Origin: Agriotes lineatus
Taxonomy: Eukaryota > Arthropoda > Insecta > Coleoptera > Elateridae
Direction: 5' to 3'
Length of the DNA: 64,000 bases
Assembly: GCA_940337035.1 (NCBI GenBank)
Contig: CALNHX010001064.1
Coordinates: 124,001-188,000, forward strand
Positions 1 through 11,453 of this stretch are shown here, piece by piece. The notes under the pieces are model-generated. The model did no database searches. It was given only the letters and a program-made list of their open reading frames with translations, and was not told the DNA's origin. Positions within the stretch are counted from its first letter, which is position 1; every line of letters begins with the position of its first letter. The position numbers and the translations under genes are program-made.

Positions 1-1
1 T

Positions 2-654
2 ATGAAAAGCGTAAGCTCGCAGCTAAAAGAAATTAAAAGTGATACAGAAAGTACAAAAGGAAATGTAAATGCGATAACCGTCCAGATGAAAAAATATGGG
101 GAAGACCTACGAGAACTTAAAGAGGAATTTATAAAGAAGGAAGTAGAATGGGAAAGAGAGAACGGAAAACTAAAAGAAGAGATAAGAATACTGAGACAAG
201 AATGGAGAACCAAGAACGAAATAACAAAAGAAATAACCTAGTGATGAAGGGAAAAAAGTTTAACGAGAATAATATGAAACAAGAAATAAAAGAATTCATA
301 CAGGAAGAAATAGGAGTGAACACGGACATTGAAGACGTATATAAAGTGGGAAAACAAGAGCCAAAACCGATTATAATAAAGTTTAAGAGTTTTGATGACA
401 AACTAAAAGTACTAAGACAGAAGAAGAAACTATTACAGGATCAAATCTATCTAGACAGTGACCTTACACTAGAAGAACAAAAAATACAGGCCGCAATTAG
501 GAAAGTAGCAAGGGCGGAGAAGGAAAAAGGAAACAGGACACGAGTAGGTTTCCAAAGGCTAGAGATAGAAGGTAGAAAATATATATGGACAAACGAAGAG
601 GGGGGCAGTTTAAAAGAAACTGATACCCCAGAAGCCAAGTTCCCAAAAAAGTAA
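2..654 (+). pseudogene. LINE ORF1 protein (coiled coil plus RRM-like), frameshifted
   Basis: The protein is nucleic-acid-binding and would coat LINE RNA. It begins in frame 2 with a highly charged Lys/Glu coiled coil. It switches to frame 1 near position 200, where the motif RNNKRNNLVMKG appears, followed by an L1 ORF1-like RRM/C-terminal region (VYKVG, then PIIIKFKSFDDK, then TRVGFQRLEIEG). Neither frame alone gives the whole protein: the first stops at 241 and the second has no coiled-coil start. I infer a single-base indel near 195-240. The true start is probably upstream of the window. The same arrangement recurs at 50517-51137. Confidence 0.75.
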
Positions 655-724
655 TAAAGAATCGAAAGGACGGAAATACGGCAACGAAACCAGGCGAGAA
701 AACGGACTATGGCAATGGAAATAG

Positions 725-3670
725 CAGAGAAAGAAAAAAGGGAGAAAAACTAAGAAAAAACAAAGAAGCAGGATAGGTACATGGAATGTGCAAGGATTGA
801 GTGGCAAAGAGGTGGAAATAGTAGAGGAAATGGAGAAAGCGAAGGTACAAATACTAGCGATAACAGAGACCAAAAAGAAGGGACAAGGAAGTGAGGTGCT
901 AGAAAAGGGATTTCTGCTAAACTATAGTGGGGTAGAAGAAACAAAGAATATACAAGCTGGAGTAGGAATAATAGTAACAAATGAAATGAAAAAAGAAATA
1001 AAAGAAGTAAAGTATATATCAGAAAGAATTATGGCAATGGAAATGAAAAAGGAAGGACAAGAAAAAACTACTCTGATAGCAGTGTATGGACCAAACGAAA
1101 ACGAAAATAAGGAGAATAAAGATAAATTCTGGAAAATAATACAAGCAGTAACAGAAGAGACAAACGGGCAAATAATTATACTAGGTGATCTAAACGCAAG
1201 GGTGGGGAATAAAGTAGAGGGACAAGAACAAGTAATGGGCCAATTCGGAGAAAGCCATGTAAACAATAATGGAAGAAAACTGATAGACTTCTGCCTTCTA
1301 AATAACATGGTAATCACGAACACAAAGTTTAAACACAAAGATATCTATAAATACACGAGAGTAATGGAAACGAGAGGAGAAAAATCGCTAATAGATTATG
1401 TAATAACCGAACAAGCAAACTTCAAAAAAATAAAAGACACAAGAGCTAGAAGAGGACCGGAAATAGGGAGCGACCACTATATGGTGACGACAGATATTCA
1501 GGGAGACGACGAGAAAGTAAGAAAAGTAAAAAGGGAGAACACGGTTAGAAAAGAGAAAATAAAAACGTACAAGCTAAAGGAAGAAGAAGTAAAGAAAAAG
1601 TACCAGGAAGAAGTAAGGGAAGAATGTATAAGACAAAGGATCAAGGAAACAAATGACATTGAAACGGAGTGGGAAAGGTTTAAAAGAATCATAAAAACAG
1701 CAGCAAAGAACGCTTGCGGGACCACAATTATCAAGGGGCAACAGAAAAAACAGACGAGATGGTGGAACCAAAAGGTTAAAATTGAAGTGAGCAAAAAGAA
1801 GGAGCTATGGAGAAGATATATACAGGAAAAGACAAACCAAAGCTATGAAGAGTACAAGAAACAAAGGAAAGTAGCGAAAGAAGAAATACAGAAGGCAAAA
1901 AGAGAAACATGGGAGGAGTTCGGAGCCAAATTGGAGGAGGACAGCAGGAGTAATCAAAAACTTTTTTTCAAAGTGCTTAAAAACCTTAGACAACCAAAGA
2001 AAAATCCAGAACAAAATATGTACATAAAAAACAAGAATGGAGAAGTAATTACAGAAAAACAAGCAATAATTAGCAGGTGGAAAGAATACTATGAAGATCT
2101 ACTGGGAATAGGAGTTGACAGTGTGAAGGTAAACAATGGAAATGATAAGAGGGAGCCAAAACAAAAAGAAGAGGAAAACGATACAATAACAGAGGAAGAG
2201 TTCGAAGAGACTATACACAGACTAAAAGTGGGGAAAGCAGCAGGACACGACGAAATAACACCGGAAGAGATTAAAAGTATGGGACCGTTGGGACGAAGGT
2301 TACTGCTGAAAATATGTAGAATGGCGTGGGCAGGAAAAGTAATACCGAAGGACTGGGAAGTAGCACTAATAGTTCCGATCTTCAAAAAGGGAAACAACAA
2401 AGAATGCCAAAATTACAGGGGTATTTCACTACTGAGTGTGCCGGGGAAGATCTATGAAAGGATTCTAGACACAAGAATAAGGAAAATAGTGGAGAAACAG
2501 CTCATAGACTCCCAAAGTGGATTCAGAGCAGGGCACAACACACAGGAACACATATTCACGATAAGACAGATAATGGAAAAAACATTAACATATAATAAAG
2601 AAGCTTACATCTGTTTTATTGATCTGGAGAAGGCCTTCGACAGCGTTCTTAGAGAGGACATATGGAAGAACCTACAGAAAAGAGGGGTAAAAGACGATCT
2701 ATTGGAAGCAGTAAAATCTTTGTACAATAAAACCAGAAATTATGTTAGAACACACAACGTAAACTCAGAGGAATTCGTCACAACACAGGGAGTAAGACAA
2801 GGAGGGATAATGAGCCCTATATTGTTCCTAGTAGTCATGGATGAAGTAATCAAAGAGACAAGAGAAGAGGCAAAGGGAATAATGATAGGAAACTGGAACA
2901 TGAAGAGAGTGGAAATAACAGAATGTGCCTTCGCAGACGATATCGCAGTGTTTGCAAAATCAGAAAAAGACATGAACGAAAATATGAACAGATGGAAGAC
3001 AGCATTAGAAAAGAGGGGACTAAGAATAAACAGGGAGAAAACCAAAGTGATTGTGATAAGTGACCAAAACAAAACAGTGAATATACGTGTAAACGGTGAA
3101 AAACTTGAACAGGTAGAAACATTTAAATACTTAGGTACCATAATAGACAGTAAAGGAAAGGTGGAAGTGGATATTGACAATCGAATAAAATCGGCATCCA
3201 ACATGTTCATGGCTCTAAAAAGATCTTTCATAAACAAAAAAGAGATTTCTATAAAAACAAAATTAACAGTGTACAGAACAATCTATACCCCAATATTAAT
3301 ATACGGAAGTGAATCATGGGTGTTAAACAAGAGTAACAATTCAAAAGTACAAGCCTCGGAGATGATATATCTTAGGAGAGTGTTAGGAATAACAAGGTTG
3401 GATAGGATTAGAAACGAAGAAATAAGAGAGAGACTATCAGTAGAACCAATACAAAAGAAAATTGAAGAAGGGCAATTAAGATGGTTTGGACACATATGCC
3501 GAATGGAAAACAGAAAACAAACTAAGAAAGTGTGGGAAGCAAGGGCAGAGGGAAAGAGAAAGAGAGGAAGGCCAAAAGAAACATGGAACCAGGCGATTGG
3601 AAAAATAATAAAAAGGAAGGGCAAAACATGGAACCAGGCAAAAGACCTCACGGAAGACAGAAAAGAGTAG
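725..3670 (+). CDS. LINE ORF2: APE-type endonuclease and reverse transcriptase
   Basis: The endonuclease nicks target DNA and the reverse transcriptase copies the LINE RNA onto it. The frame is open from 725, and the conserved endonuclease start (RIGTWNVQGLSG) lies at about 770, with no ATG upstream. The first ATG-like start used by translation tools is a GTG at 788. Counting from 788, the endonuclease has ITETK (Glu27), LGDLNARVG and GSDHYMV. The RT has FIDLEKAFDS, QGVRQGGIMSP and FADD (715-718). The C-terminus carries RWFGHICRM and a basic KRKRGRP stretch. The frame is intact over about 980 codons. The lack of an ATG suggests reinitiation or readthrough from ORF1, which stops at 654. Confidence 0.85.
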   Translation, partial: QRKKKGRKTKKKQRSRIGTWNVQGLSGKEVEIVEEMEKAKVQILAITETKKKGQGSEVLEKGFLLNYSGVEETKNIQAGVGIIVTNEMKKEIKEVKYISERIMAMEMKKEGQEKTTLIAVYGPNENENKENKDKFWKIIQAVTEETNGQIIILGDLNARVGNKVEGQEQVMGQFGESHVNNNGRKLIDFCLLNNMVITNTKFKHKDIYKYTRVMETRGEKSLIDYVITEQANFKKIKDTRARRGPEIGSDHYMVTTDIQGDDEKVRKVKRENTVRKEKIKTYKLKEEEVKKKYQEEVREECIRQRIKETNDIETEWERFKRIIKTAAKNACGTTIIKGQQKKQTRWWNQKVKIEVSKKKELWRRYIQEKTNQSYEEYKKQRKVAKEEIQKAKRETWEEFGAKLEEDSRSNQKLFFKVLKNLRQPKKNPEQNMYIKNKNGEVITEKQAIISRWKEYYEDLLGIGVDSVKVNNGNDKREPKQKEEENDTITEEEFEETIHRLKVGKAAGHDEITPEEIKSMGPLGRRLLLKICRMAWAGKVIPKDWEVALIVPIFKKGNNKECQNYRGISLLSVPGKIYERILDTRIRKIVEKQLIDSQSGFRAGHNTQEHIFTIRQIMEKTLTYNKEAYICFIDLEKAFDSVLREDIWKNLQKRGVKDDLLEAVKSLYNKTRNYVRTHNVNSEEFVTTQGVRQGGIMSPILFLVVMDEVIKETREEAKGIMIGNWNMKRVEITECAFADDIAVFAKSEKDMNENMNRWKTALEKRGLRINREKTKVIVISDQNKTVNIRVNGEKLEQVETFKYLGTIIDSKGKVEVDIDNRIKSASNMFMALKRSFINKKEISIKTKLTVYRTIYTPILIYGSESWVLNKSNNSKVQASEMIYLRRVLGITRLDRIRNEEIRERLSVEPIQKKIEEGQLRWFGHICRMENRKQTKKVWEARAEGKRKRGRPKETWNQAIGKIIKRKGKTWNQAKDLTEDRKE

Positions 3671-3732
3671 AGAAAATTTTGCAAGTATTAGGCAAGAAAC
3701 CTCGACACCCAATGGGTATGAAGAGGAAGGAT

Positions 3733-3749
3733 TAAGTAAGTAAGTAAAA
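3733..3749 (+). repeat. TAAG microsatellite tail of LINE
   Basis: About three units of TAAG/AAGT follow the ORF2 stop by about 60 bases. LINEs that lack poly(A) often end in such short tandem units. No target-site duplication can be tested because the 5' end is outside the window. Confidence 0.6.
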
Positions 3750-3844
3750 AGTAAAGTATATTCTGTCTTTAATTTTCAGAATTTTGGTTACTATGATTTA
3801 TTTATTTATTTATTTACTTTCACTTACTGCTTATTATACCTTTT

Positions 3845-4245
3845 AGGTACCGTTTTACTTTTTATTTTAGTTTTCTATTCTATTATGTATTTATTAATTT
3901 TATCGTGATAGTTTATATTTTGTTGTTTATACATAATTCAACCTTAGTTTCGTTAATTATAATTTATTTTTGTTTTCTATCTTATACATCTATAATTTAT
4001 GATAATTTATTTAATTTCAGTTATATTCTATTTTGCTTTTACGGTTTTTACTTTTATTTTGGTTTTCTATTCTATACAATCTACCTATTTCATAATTTTA
4101 ATTTGATAGTTTATATTTTGTTTATACATAATTCAACTTTAATTTTGTTAATCATAATTTATTTTTGTTTTATATTCTATATATGTATAATTTATGTTAA
4201 TTTGTAGTTTATATTTTGTTATAATCTATTATTATCTGCTCACGA
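3845..4245. repeat. AT-rich imperfect tandem duplication, period about 199 bp
   Basis: The block starting GATAGTTTATATTTTGTT at about 3907 recurs at about 4106. The TTATTTTnGTTTTCTATTCTAT block at about 3865 recurs at about 4058. Two to two-and-a-bit copies are visible with scattered indels. No gene is seen here. Confidence 0.7.
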
Positions 4246-4287
4246 ATTTTATTTTGACATAAACAGCAATGCTGCCTGTCATATATA

Positions 4288-4312
4288 TGTAATAATAATA
4301 ATAATAATAATA
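4288..4312. repeat. (TAA)n microsatellite
   Basis: Eight or so TAA units sit just upstream of the hAT open frame. Confidence 0.8.
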
Positions 4313-4323
4313 TAAACGTATAC

Positions 4324-5154
4324 ATGAAACGTAACGCAAAAGCAGACCAACCAGGGCCTTCGGGTCACGAGAAACGGCAACAAAAAAGACAATTGGACAT
4401 GGAACGAGCTGCATCAGAGCTGCCAAAGTTGACTCGGTTTTTTGTCAAGCAGCCAACAACATTACAAGCTGAAACTGAAGATTCCGATGAACAAGAACAA
4501 CAACGAGAGCAGTCTTCATCAACCTCCCCGTCGTTACCTAGTCATAGTCAAATTCAAACTAGAAACAAAGAGATAGTACTCAGGCTGTGTCCACAAATTT
4601 AGGTAAGTTTCATTTACGAGCTATATGCCTTTCTCGCATACTAATTTGTAATAATGTACCTAGGGCAAAATACAAAACAAACACGCACACAAAACTTTTT
4701 ATTGAGCTCATCTTTAGTAAGTACATCAAGTGATGACGACTTATTTGACCCTGCACCTGCAATAATAATTGATAAGCCAAGTTTTTCTAAACCAAATTGC
4801 AGTGAAATTTCCAATTTTTTTAAGCAACATTCCTTACAACCAAAAACGCTGAATTCCGGAAAAGAACTGCCTTTCGGTTACAATAAAGCGTATTTTAGAA
4901 ACGACGAATCTAGTCGAAAATGGCTTAGTTTCAACGACGATGATCAATCTCTTTATTGCGCGATGTGTATTGTACGAGTATATGGCAGTAATCTTAAATC
5001 TCCATTTATACATGGATTTAAAGAATGGAGACATATTTACCAGAGAATTGCTCTACACGAACATTCGCAGAATCATTGTGATTCTGTAAAAGGCTTTATG
5101 AGAGAAAAATCGGGTTATTCTATCAATCAATTGATAAACCGCGATTTGTATAAT
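4324..5154 (+). pseudogene. hAT transposase-like gene (ZMYM/TTF zinc-finger type), N-terminal half
   Basis: Two open stretches (4324-4602 and 4654 onward) encode a low-complexity Ser/Gln/Glu leader, then a TTF-type zinc finger: WLSFNDDDQSLYCAMC, a gap, then HxnH in the ALHEHSQNHC region, with the GFKEW motif between. This is the N-terminal DNA-binding half of the DUF4371/ZMYM1-like hAT family. The gap 4603-4653 contains GTAAGT-like sequence, so it may be an intron. Coding is cut at 5154 by the BEL element and resumes at 11589. The pair of halves plus the TSD shows that one gene was split. No TIR was recognised upstream. Confidence 0.7.
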
Positions 5155-5284
5155 TGTTGCAGTTGTAGATATGTTGACGTAGTCAGGGTACTTAAAAAAC
5201 AATCAGTTGTTATTAATAAAAAATACATTATCTGACAGTGAGTGTTCTCAGTTTTAATATCCGAAATCTACCCAATTCTCGACA
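5155..5284 (+). repeat. BEL 5' LTR
   Basis: 130 bp, TG...CA termini, reading the same as 11454-11583 base for base. LTRs are identical at insertion, so the insertion is recent. Confidence 0.92.
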
Positions 5285-5286
5285 TT

Positions 5287-5302
5287 TGGCGCCCAGACGT
5301 GG
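5287..5302 (+). promoter_or_regulatory. Candidate tRNA primer-binding site
   Basis: TGGCGCCCAGACGTGG starts two bases after the LTR. TGG complements the CCA end of a tRNA. The tRNA species was not identified. Confidence 0.7.
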
Positions 5303-5348
5303 AACAGCACGATTTGTAGTTACATAAGAGACTGTGGAGAAGATTAAT

Positions 5349-6127
5349 ATGGATAAGATTAAAAAATCAAGAAAGGTAATCAGAGGCTCACTTTCGAGAT
5401 ATGTCAACACGCTGAATGAATTATTAGTAGCAGAAGTTCCTAATATTGCTGAAATACGTGCTTTAATGAATACGGTTGAAGCAGTTTGGAGAGATCTCTT
5501 GGAAAAAGATGCAGAAATATTCGATTTAATGCTCGACATGGAAGTAGAAGATGACATTCTTGAAGCAGAGTCGGTTAGCAAGGACGAATATCGCAGAAAG
5601 TACGAAAAAGTTAAGGTTATATTCTCTGACCTCGAATCCAAAATGAATTATAATAAACAAGATGAGGGCAGTAATGCTTTAGAATCCTCATACAAACACG
5701 CCTTTTATCGAAAGTTTAAGCTTCCTACCATTGAATTTAGAAAGCTGAATGGTGATTTAAAGGAATGGCTGCCTTTCTGGAGCCAGTTTAAACAAATAGA
5801 TGATGATGAGAGCATAGCACCCGAGGATAAGTTTAATTATTTGTTTCAAGCAACAGTTCCTGGGTCCCGAGCTAGGCAAGTTATGGAAAGTTTTCCACCT
5901 TCAGGAAAAAATTATACGTTAGCTAAACATGCACTCCAGGCACGGTTTGGGAGAGAGGATCTTCTTATTGAAGTTTATATTAGAGAACTTTTAGGCTTGA
6001 TTTTGGAAAATTCTAGATCCTCTAAATGTTCTTTGTCTCAGTTGTATGATAAGTTAGAGTGTCACTTGCGTGCCTTAGAAACATTAGATGTAACGACGGG
6101 GAAATGTGCATCTATTTTGTGCCCTTT
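5349..6127 (+). pseudogene. BEL gag, N-terminal part (interrupted)
   Basis: The ATG at 5349 follows the PBS by about 45 bases. The product has the BEL/Pao gag (DUF1759-like) signature: an N-terminal helical region, then FKLPTIEFRKLNGDLKEWLP, FNYLFQATVPGSRA and HALQARFGRED. The reading frame is intact up to the LINE insertion at 6128, and by chance remains open straight through the inserted LINE ORF. The rest of gag resumes after 8646. The original frame is continuous across the 4 bp duplication CTTT. Confidence 0.85.
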
Positions 6128-8576
6128 CCTTGAATATTTTGAATCATGGTGTGACCACTTCCTCGTTCACCAAAATTTAAACACTATTATCGGCGATTTC
6201 AATATCGATATGTCGACACAATACACATACAGCAAAAGATTGCAAAGGTTGATTTCATACTTGGGAATGCAGCAATTAGTAAACACATATACAAGAGTGA
6301 CCCCGATATCGAAGACAACAATCGACCTAGTGATATCTAACGCTATTAATATATCCGTAAACATACTAGATTGCAAAATTGCTGATCATGAAACCTTGGA
6401 AATTGTCCAGGAAGCGGAAACGCGTGAAAATGTTATCCAGCAAAAAATGGTTATTGACAAATCTGCTTATTCGGATATAACATATCGAAACAAACTAGGA
6501 CAGTATGAGTGGGTCGACACTCAAACCCTTAACTTAAATGAAAAATCAATTTTCCTAGTCGACAAAATGAAGATATGTTATAATGCTTTAATTAGTCAGA
6601 AAACAATCAATATAAATAAACATAATCCCTGGTTTACTACCGAATTAAAAATTATGCAAAAACAACGTAATGATTCGTATAAAATTGCTAAACGCAATAA
6701 TTCTGCTGCAGACTGGAGTTCCTACACAAATATTAAAAACAACTATAACCGTACATTAAAAACTTGTAAAAACAAATATTACGAAAAACAGATTGATTTA
6801 TCCAAAGGATCATCTAAACTAATGTGGAAAAAACTGAAACAACTTATCAAGAACGAAAATGTCAACAGTGCTGAGTTTGTCGAGTTTGATAACATCAAAT
6901 TGACTGAACCTAAAAAGATTGCGGAGCAGTTTAATAAATATTTCGTGGATAGTGTTCAAGACATTCACATAAGTATTGGGCCAGCTAATGGTAAAATAAA
7001 TTTAGGCGATATTGGAAACAATACCACAAGCATATTTAGATTTAAACCAATTACCTTGGAAAAATTACAGAAAGTGGTTTTAAAAATGAGTAACAAATCT
7101 AGTACTGATGGTATTAACCCTAAATTAATTTGTGACGCTTTACCAGTGATAGGAGAGATGCTGTTGCAGATTATTAATGAATCGTTTGCAACTGGGATTT
7201 TTCCTGAAATTTGGAAAACGGCGATTGTTAGTCCAATACCCAAAGTAAACGGAACAAAAAATAGTTCAGAATTCAGACCAATCAATATGTTACCTGCGTT
7301 CGAAAAAATCATAGAACATATAGCTAAGGAACAACTGGAAAATTATTTAGAGGAAAATAAAATCCTAATTAGTGAACAATCAGGTTTCCGAAAAGATCAC
7401 TCTTGTGAAACTTCATTAAATTTAGTTTTAGTGAACTGGAAAGAGGATATAGAACATGGGAAAAAAATAGTAGCAGCGTTCATAGACCTGAAAAGAGCAT
7501 TTGAAACAATCGACAGAGATCTGCTCTTAGCAAAAATGGAAAAATACGGAATAAAAGGATTCGAATTAAGATGGTTCAAGAATTATCTATGTGGCCGGCA
7601 GCAAATTACTAGATACGAAGGTGAAGATTCTCGAGCAGTTGAAGTGTGTTTAGGGGTTCCTCAAGGCTCAATTTTAGGCCCTCTTTTGTTTATCCTCTAC
7701 ATTAATGATATAAACTCAGCAGTGCAAGGTTGTCAATATAACTTATTCGCAGATGACACTCTGGTAACTAGTGCCGATATAAATGTGAACGATGCAGTAA
7801 ATAAATTAAATAGTGACCTGAAAAATATATCTAAATGGCTAAAAATGAACAAGCTTAAGTTAAATACATCTAAAACAAAAGCAATGGTTATCAGTAGCGG
7901 ACGATTATTAACCGATACGATAACTAGTGTAATTGTTGACGATGTAGTAATTGAATATGTCCCTAAAATAAAATATCTTGGAATTGTAATAGATAATAGG
8001 CTATCTTTTAAGGAACATGTGGATTTTGTTGTAGGTAAAACGGCTCAAAAAATAGGTTTCTTTGGGCGAATCAGTTCCAAATTAAACTTGTGGTCGAGGA
8101 TACTTGTTTACAAAACAATTATTGCACCACATTTTGAATATTGTGCTAGCGTGTTATTTATAGCCAACGAAGGTGAATTGCAGCGTCTACAAAAACTGCA
8201 AAATAGAGCAATGCGTATTATTCTATTTTGTAATAAACGAACCAGCATCAATTTAATGTTGGAAACGCTGCAATGGCTTAGTATTAAACAGCGAATTTAT
8301 TTTAATACGTTAATTCTGATCTTTAAAATTGTTAATAACAAATTACCTGCATATTTAAATAAATTTATTGTATACAATAGAGATATACATAGTTATGAGA
8401 CAAGAAGTGTAAATAATTTTAGATTACCTACAACAACGAAATCGTGTTCACAAAAAAATCTGTATTACAAAGGTTTAAAATTATATAATGAAATGCCTGA
8501 TGAAGCGAAACAGGCAACAAATGTATCGCAATTTAAAAGGTTATGTTCTAACTATGTCAAATCTGTTTGTAAATGA
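6128..8576 (+). CDS. Reverse transcriptase of CR1/L2-like LINE (5'-truncated ORF2)
   Basis: From the endonuclease end (IIGDFNIDM, ADHETL) it runs into a full RT: FRPINMLPAFEKIIEH, SGFRKDHSCETS, FIDLKRAFETID, GVPQGSILGPLLF, FADDTLVT at about 7742, KYLGIVID. The C-terminus holds EYCASVLF and LQRLQKLQNRAMRII. No stop or frameshift is seen, so the copy is young although dead on arrival, lacking the 5' end. It is fused in frame behind BEL gag, giving an artificial long reading frame from 5349. Confidence 0.85.
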
Positions 8577-8642
8577 ATTATGTGTCTTTTTTTGTAAACA
8601 TCTATCTTGATGAATAAATTTACTTACTTACTTACTTACTTA
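6128..8642 (+). mobile_element. CR1/L2-like LINE, 5'-truncated, inserted in BEL gag
   Basis: It begins inside the endonuclease domain and ends in a (TTAC)n tail at about 8618-8642. A short duplication CTTT flanks it (6124-6127 and 8643-8646). The ORF is open to the stop at 8576. Removing the insert leaves BEL gag in frame. The CR1/L2 call rests on the RT style (YGIKGFELRWFKNYL, GVPQGSILGPLLF) and is by eye only. Confidence 0.85.
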
Positions 8643-11350
8643 CTTTGATAGAATCGTGTATGACAGAAGATTTTCTCCGAGTTTGGCAGAGAACTTCATC
8701 TTCTAACGATATGGAAAAGGCAGAAGTTCGTCTTACTGGGCTGATGGAGTTCATGAAACAAGAAGTACAGAACGAAGAACGTATTTCTGTAGCGAAGGCA
8801 GGTTTTGGGATGGTTCAAGGGAAACTGAATAAGAAGAGAGAAAACTTAAGATTCCCATCCGAGTTGGATATACCCACTGCAATGGATCTTCTTACTACTC
8901 AAGAAAATAAACCAAGTTGCATTTTCTGTATTTCGGGAAAGCATTCCAGTGTAGACTGTTTCAGGGCTAGAAATATGTCTTTAGATGAAAAGATACAGAT
9001 TATAAGAGAAAAAAGGTGCTGTTTCATTTGTTTGAAAGCCATGACGCCGACCCATAACTACAAGAGATGCCGATACAGGCCAAAGTGTGCAATATGCAAT
9101 AAAAAGCATATTTTGTTGCTATGTCCTGATTATCAGAAAACTAAAACTTTCAAATCTGTTTCAGAAAAACCAACCGTTGAAGACAGTGTACCTAATGACA
9201 ACGTTTTGGCCAATGTTACATGCGATACTGGTGTACTTCTCCCTACTCTTGTTGTTTTGTTGAGAGGAAATGAGTGCCAACGTCCGGTAAGAGCCGTCAT
9301 AGATACCGGATCTCAGCGATCCTACATCTTGAAACGAACTGCGGAGGAAATGAAATACCATCCAGTCGAACAGGAAGCAGTGGTTTATTCGTTATTTGGA
9401 GGAAAAAAGACAAGTATCTGCATGCACAATAAATTCAGGATTCACATCGCTAATTTAGATGATAGTTATCGTTGCAACTTTGAGGCTATGGACCAAGTGA
9501 ATATTTGTGGGAATTTACCTCATGTACCTAAGGGAACTTGGATGAAAGAACTTGCAGGTACCAACATTATTTTTTCTGATGTTTCCGAAGATGCTGGACC
9601 AATCGAGATATTAATCGGTGCGAATGTTGCTGGAAAACTCTACACAGGTAACCGGAAGGAGTTATCCTGCGGACTCGTTGCAGTAGAGACTCAGTTAGGT
9701 TGGACGACCATGGGAAAAGTTCCTACGTGTACGTCTAAGGGTACTATAGCTATGGTGGTTACGAATATGCTTGTTAATGATATTAATATTGCTGACTTTT
9801 GGAAACTTGAATTAATGGGCATTACTGATTCTTCAGAAAAGAATTCTCCGGCATTGAACGACTGTTTGGATAAGGGGCTGAACTTGATAGAACAGATACC
9901 TCAGTTGTTGCTTCGGTTTAGGATGAAAAGAATTGGCGTGGTGTCTGATATTAGAAGAGCTTTTTTACAGATCAGCTTGCAGCAAACCGACCGAGATTTT
10001 TTACGGTTCCTTTGGCACGATAAGGAGGATAACTTGATTGTTTCTCGACACAAGCGAGTTGTTTTTGGTGTTGTCTGTAGCCCATTTTTACTTGGAGCAG
10101 TAATCCGCCATCATTCAACATCCGAGAAGACTAAGCATCAGCAACGTAGCAGTAAATATTCCCTGGCTATAACTGATATACTTCTAAACAGTTTTTATGT
10201 CGACAATTTGGTGACAAGCCTGGGCAATGAATCTGATGTGAAACAGCTTATTAGTGAAGCTAGTTCTTTAATGAATGAAGTAAAATTCGAATTAAGGGGA
10301 TGGGAGTGCACAGAAATGGACAGCACTCAGAATAATTGTTGTACAAATGTTCTTGGTTTGACGTGGAACCAAAAACACGACACATTAGGAATCAGTGATA
10401 ACTGCTTGAAATTCTTTGAAAGTAAAGTCACTAAAAGAATTATTTTATCCATGACTCATAAAATTTTTGACCCGATAGGTTTCACATGTCCAGTCACGCT
10501 ATGTCCAAAACTTCTTCTGCGGGATATGTGGGAATCAAAAATTGGTTGGGATGACGAGGTTGATAACCAGATTAGATATAAGTTTTTACAGTGGGCTGAG
10601 AAATTGCATTATTTACATGATGTCAAAATTCCCCGGTGGCTTCCACAGATTATTGGACCAGCTGAATGGACTCTTCACACGTTCTGTGATGCCAGGGAGT
10701 CTGCTTACGCGTGTGCAATTTTCTTGCGAATAGAAAGCGACTCTGGGGTCAATGTTCAGTTGATACAAGCCAAAACAAGGATTTCACCTAGGAAAAGGAT
10801 AACAATTCCCCGCCTGGAGCTACTTGCAGCTACTATAGGAGCTAGACTATATTCAAGTGTAGTTGAAACATTGCCTGAAAAGTGTGTGCCATACTTTTGG
10901 ACTGATTCTTCCACTGTATTAGCATGGATTCTGAGGGAAGATAAATGGGCAACTTTCGTGTGGAATCGTGTAGAGGAGATCAGAAAGAAGACAAAAGTAT
11001 ATCAATGGCATCATGTCCCTGGTGCCCAGAATCCGGCGGATTTACCCTCTAGAGGTTGCTCAGGAAGACAACTTTTGCAATCCTCATGGTGGGAGGGACC
11101 CGACTCGTTGCGAAAAACTTTAGATAAATGGCCATCAGTGGAGAGTGTCTTTGATGAAGAGACTATTATGATAGAGAAGAGAAACTCGGTGATTTCTTCT
11201 TTGCTGTGTATTCGTAAAATGCAATTCCAGAAAGACTGGTATTATAGATACTTTTCCAAATATGAAAAAATCAACCGATTGATAGATCAAGTTATGAAGA
11301 AAACAGGACCGCTTTCTGTTGATGAAATAAAGAAGCGGAAGAGTAATTAA
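8643..11350 (+). pseudogene. BEL gag C-terminus and pol (protease, partial RT, RNase H), internally deleted
   Basis: The gag end carries CCHC-like knuckles (CIFCISGKHSSVDC, CCFICL, CAICNKKH at about 8925-9120). The protease has the active site VIDTGSQRSYI at about 9296. RT keeps SDIRRAFLQISL (about 9947) and the YVDN box (about 10197). RNase H has FCDARESAYA (about 10684), PRLELLAA and TDSSTVLAW. At about 9850 the pre-RT/finger region is missing: the sequence jumps from MGITDSSEKNS to ALNDCLDKG, where family members have well over 100 residues more. The frame ends at 11350 shortly after RNase H, so the integrase is absent. Confidence 0.85.
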
Positions 11351-11440
11351 TATTCTTAGTAAATTATTAGACTAATGAATTTGTGAAATTGTATATTTGT
11401 ATTGTTTTCAGCTTAAGTTAACTCCAAGTGTTCTGTTAAC

Positions 11441-11453
11441 TTAGGTGGGAGGA
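11441..11453 (+). promoter_or_regulatory. BEL polypurine tract
   Basis: A purine-rich run ending GGTGGGAGGA abuts the 3' LTR, the expected plus-strand primer position. Confidence 0.75.

Larger units (their letters stand above)
1..3760 (+). mobile_element. LINE (L1/RTE-like non-LTR retrotransposon), 5' end outside window
   Basis: Two-ORF non-LTR retrotransposon: a coiled-coil/RRM ORF1, then an ORF2 with apurinic-type endonuclease and reverse transcriptase, then a very short 3' UTR ending in a TAAG-type microsatellite. The clade is not certain. The ORF1 resembles L1 ORF1p, while the ORF2 C-terminus (RWFGH...RM followed by KRKRGRPKETW) is of the kind seen in RTE-like and related insect LINEs. 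Related copies lie at 22098-22965, 23270-25076, 31311-32795, 45734-46740 (minus), 49990-53460 and 53490-54260 (minus). Confidence 0.85.
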
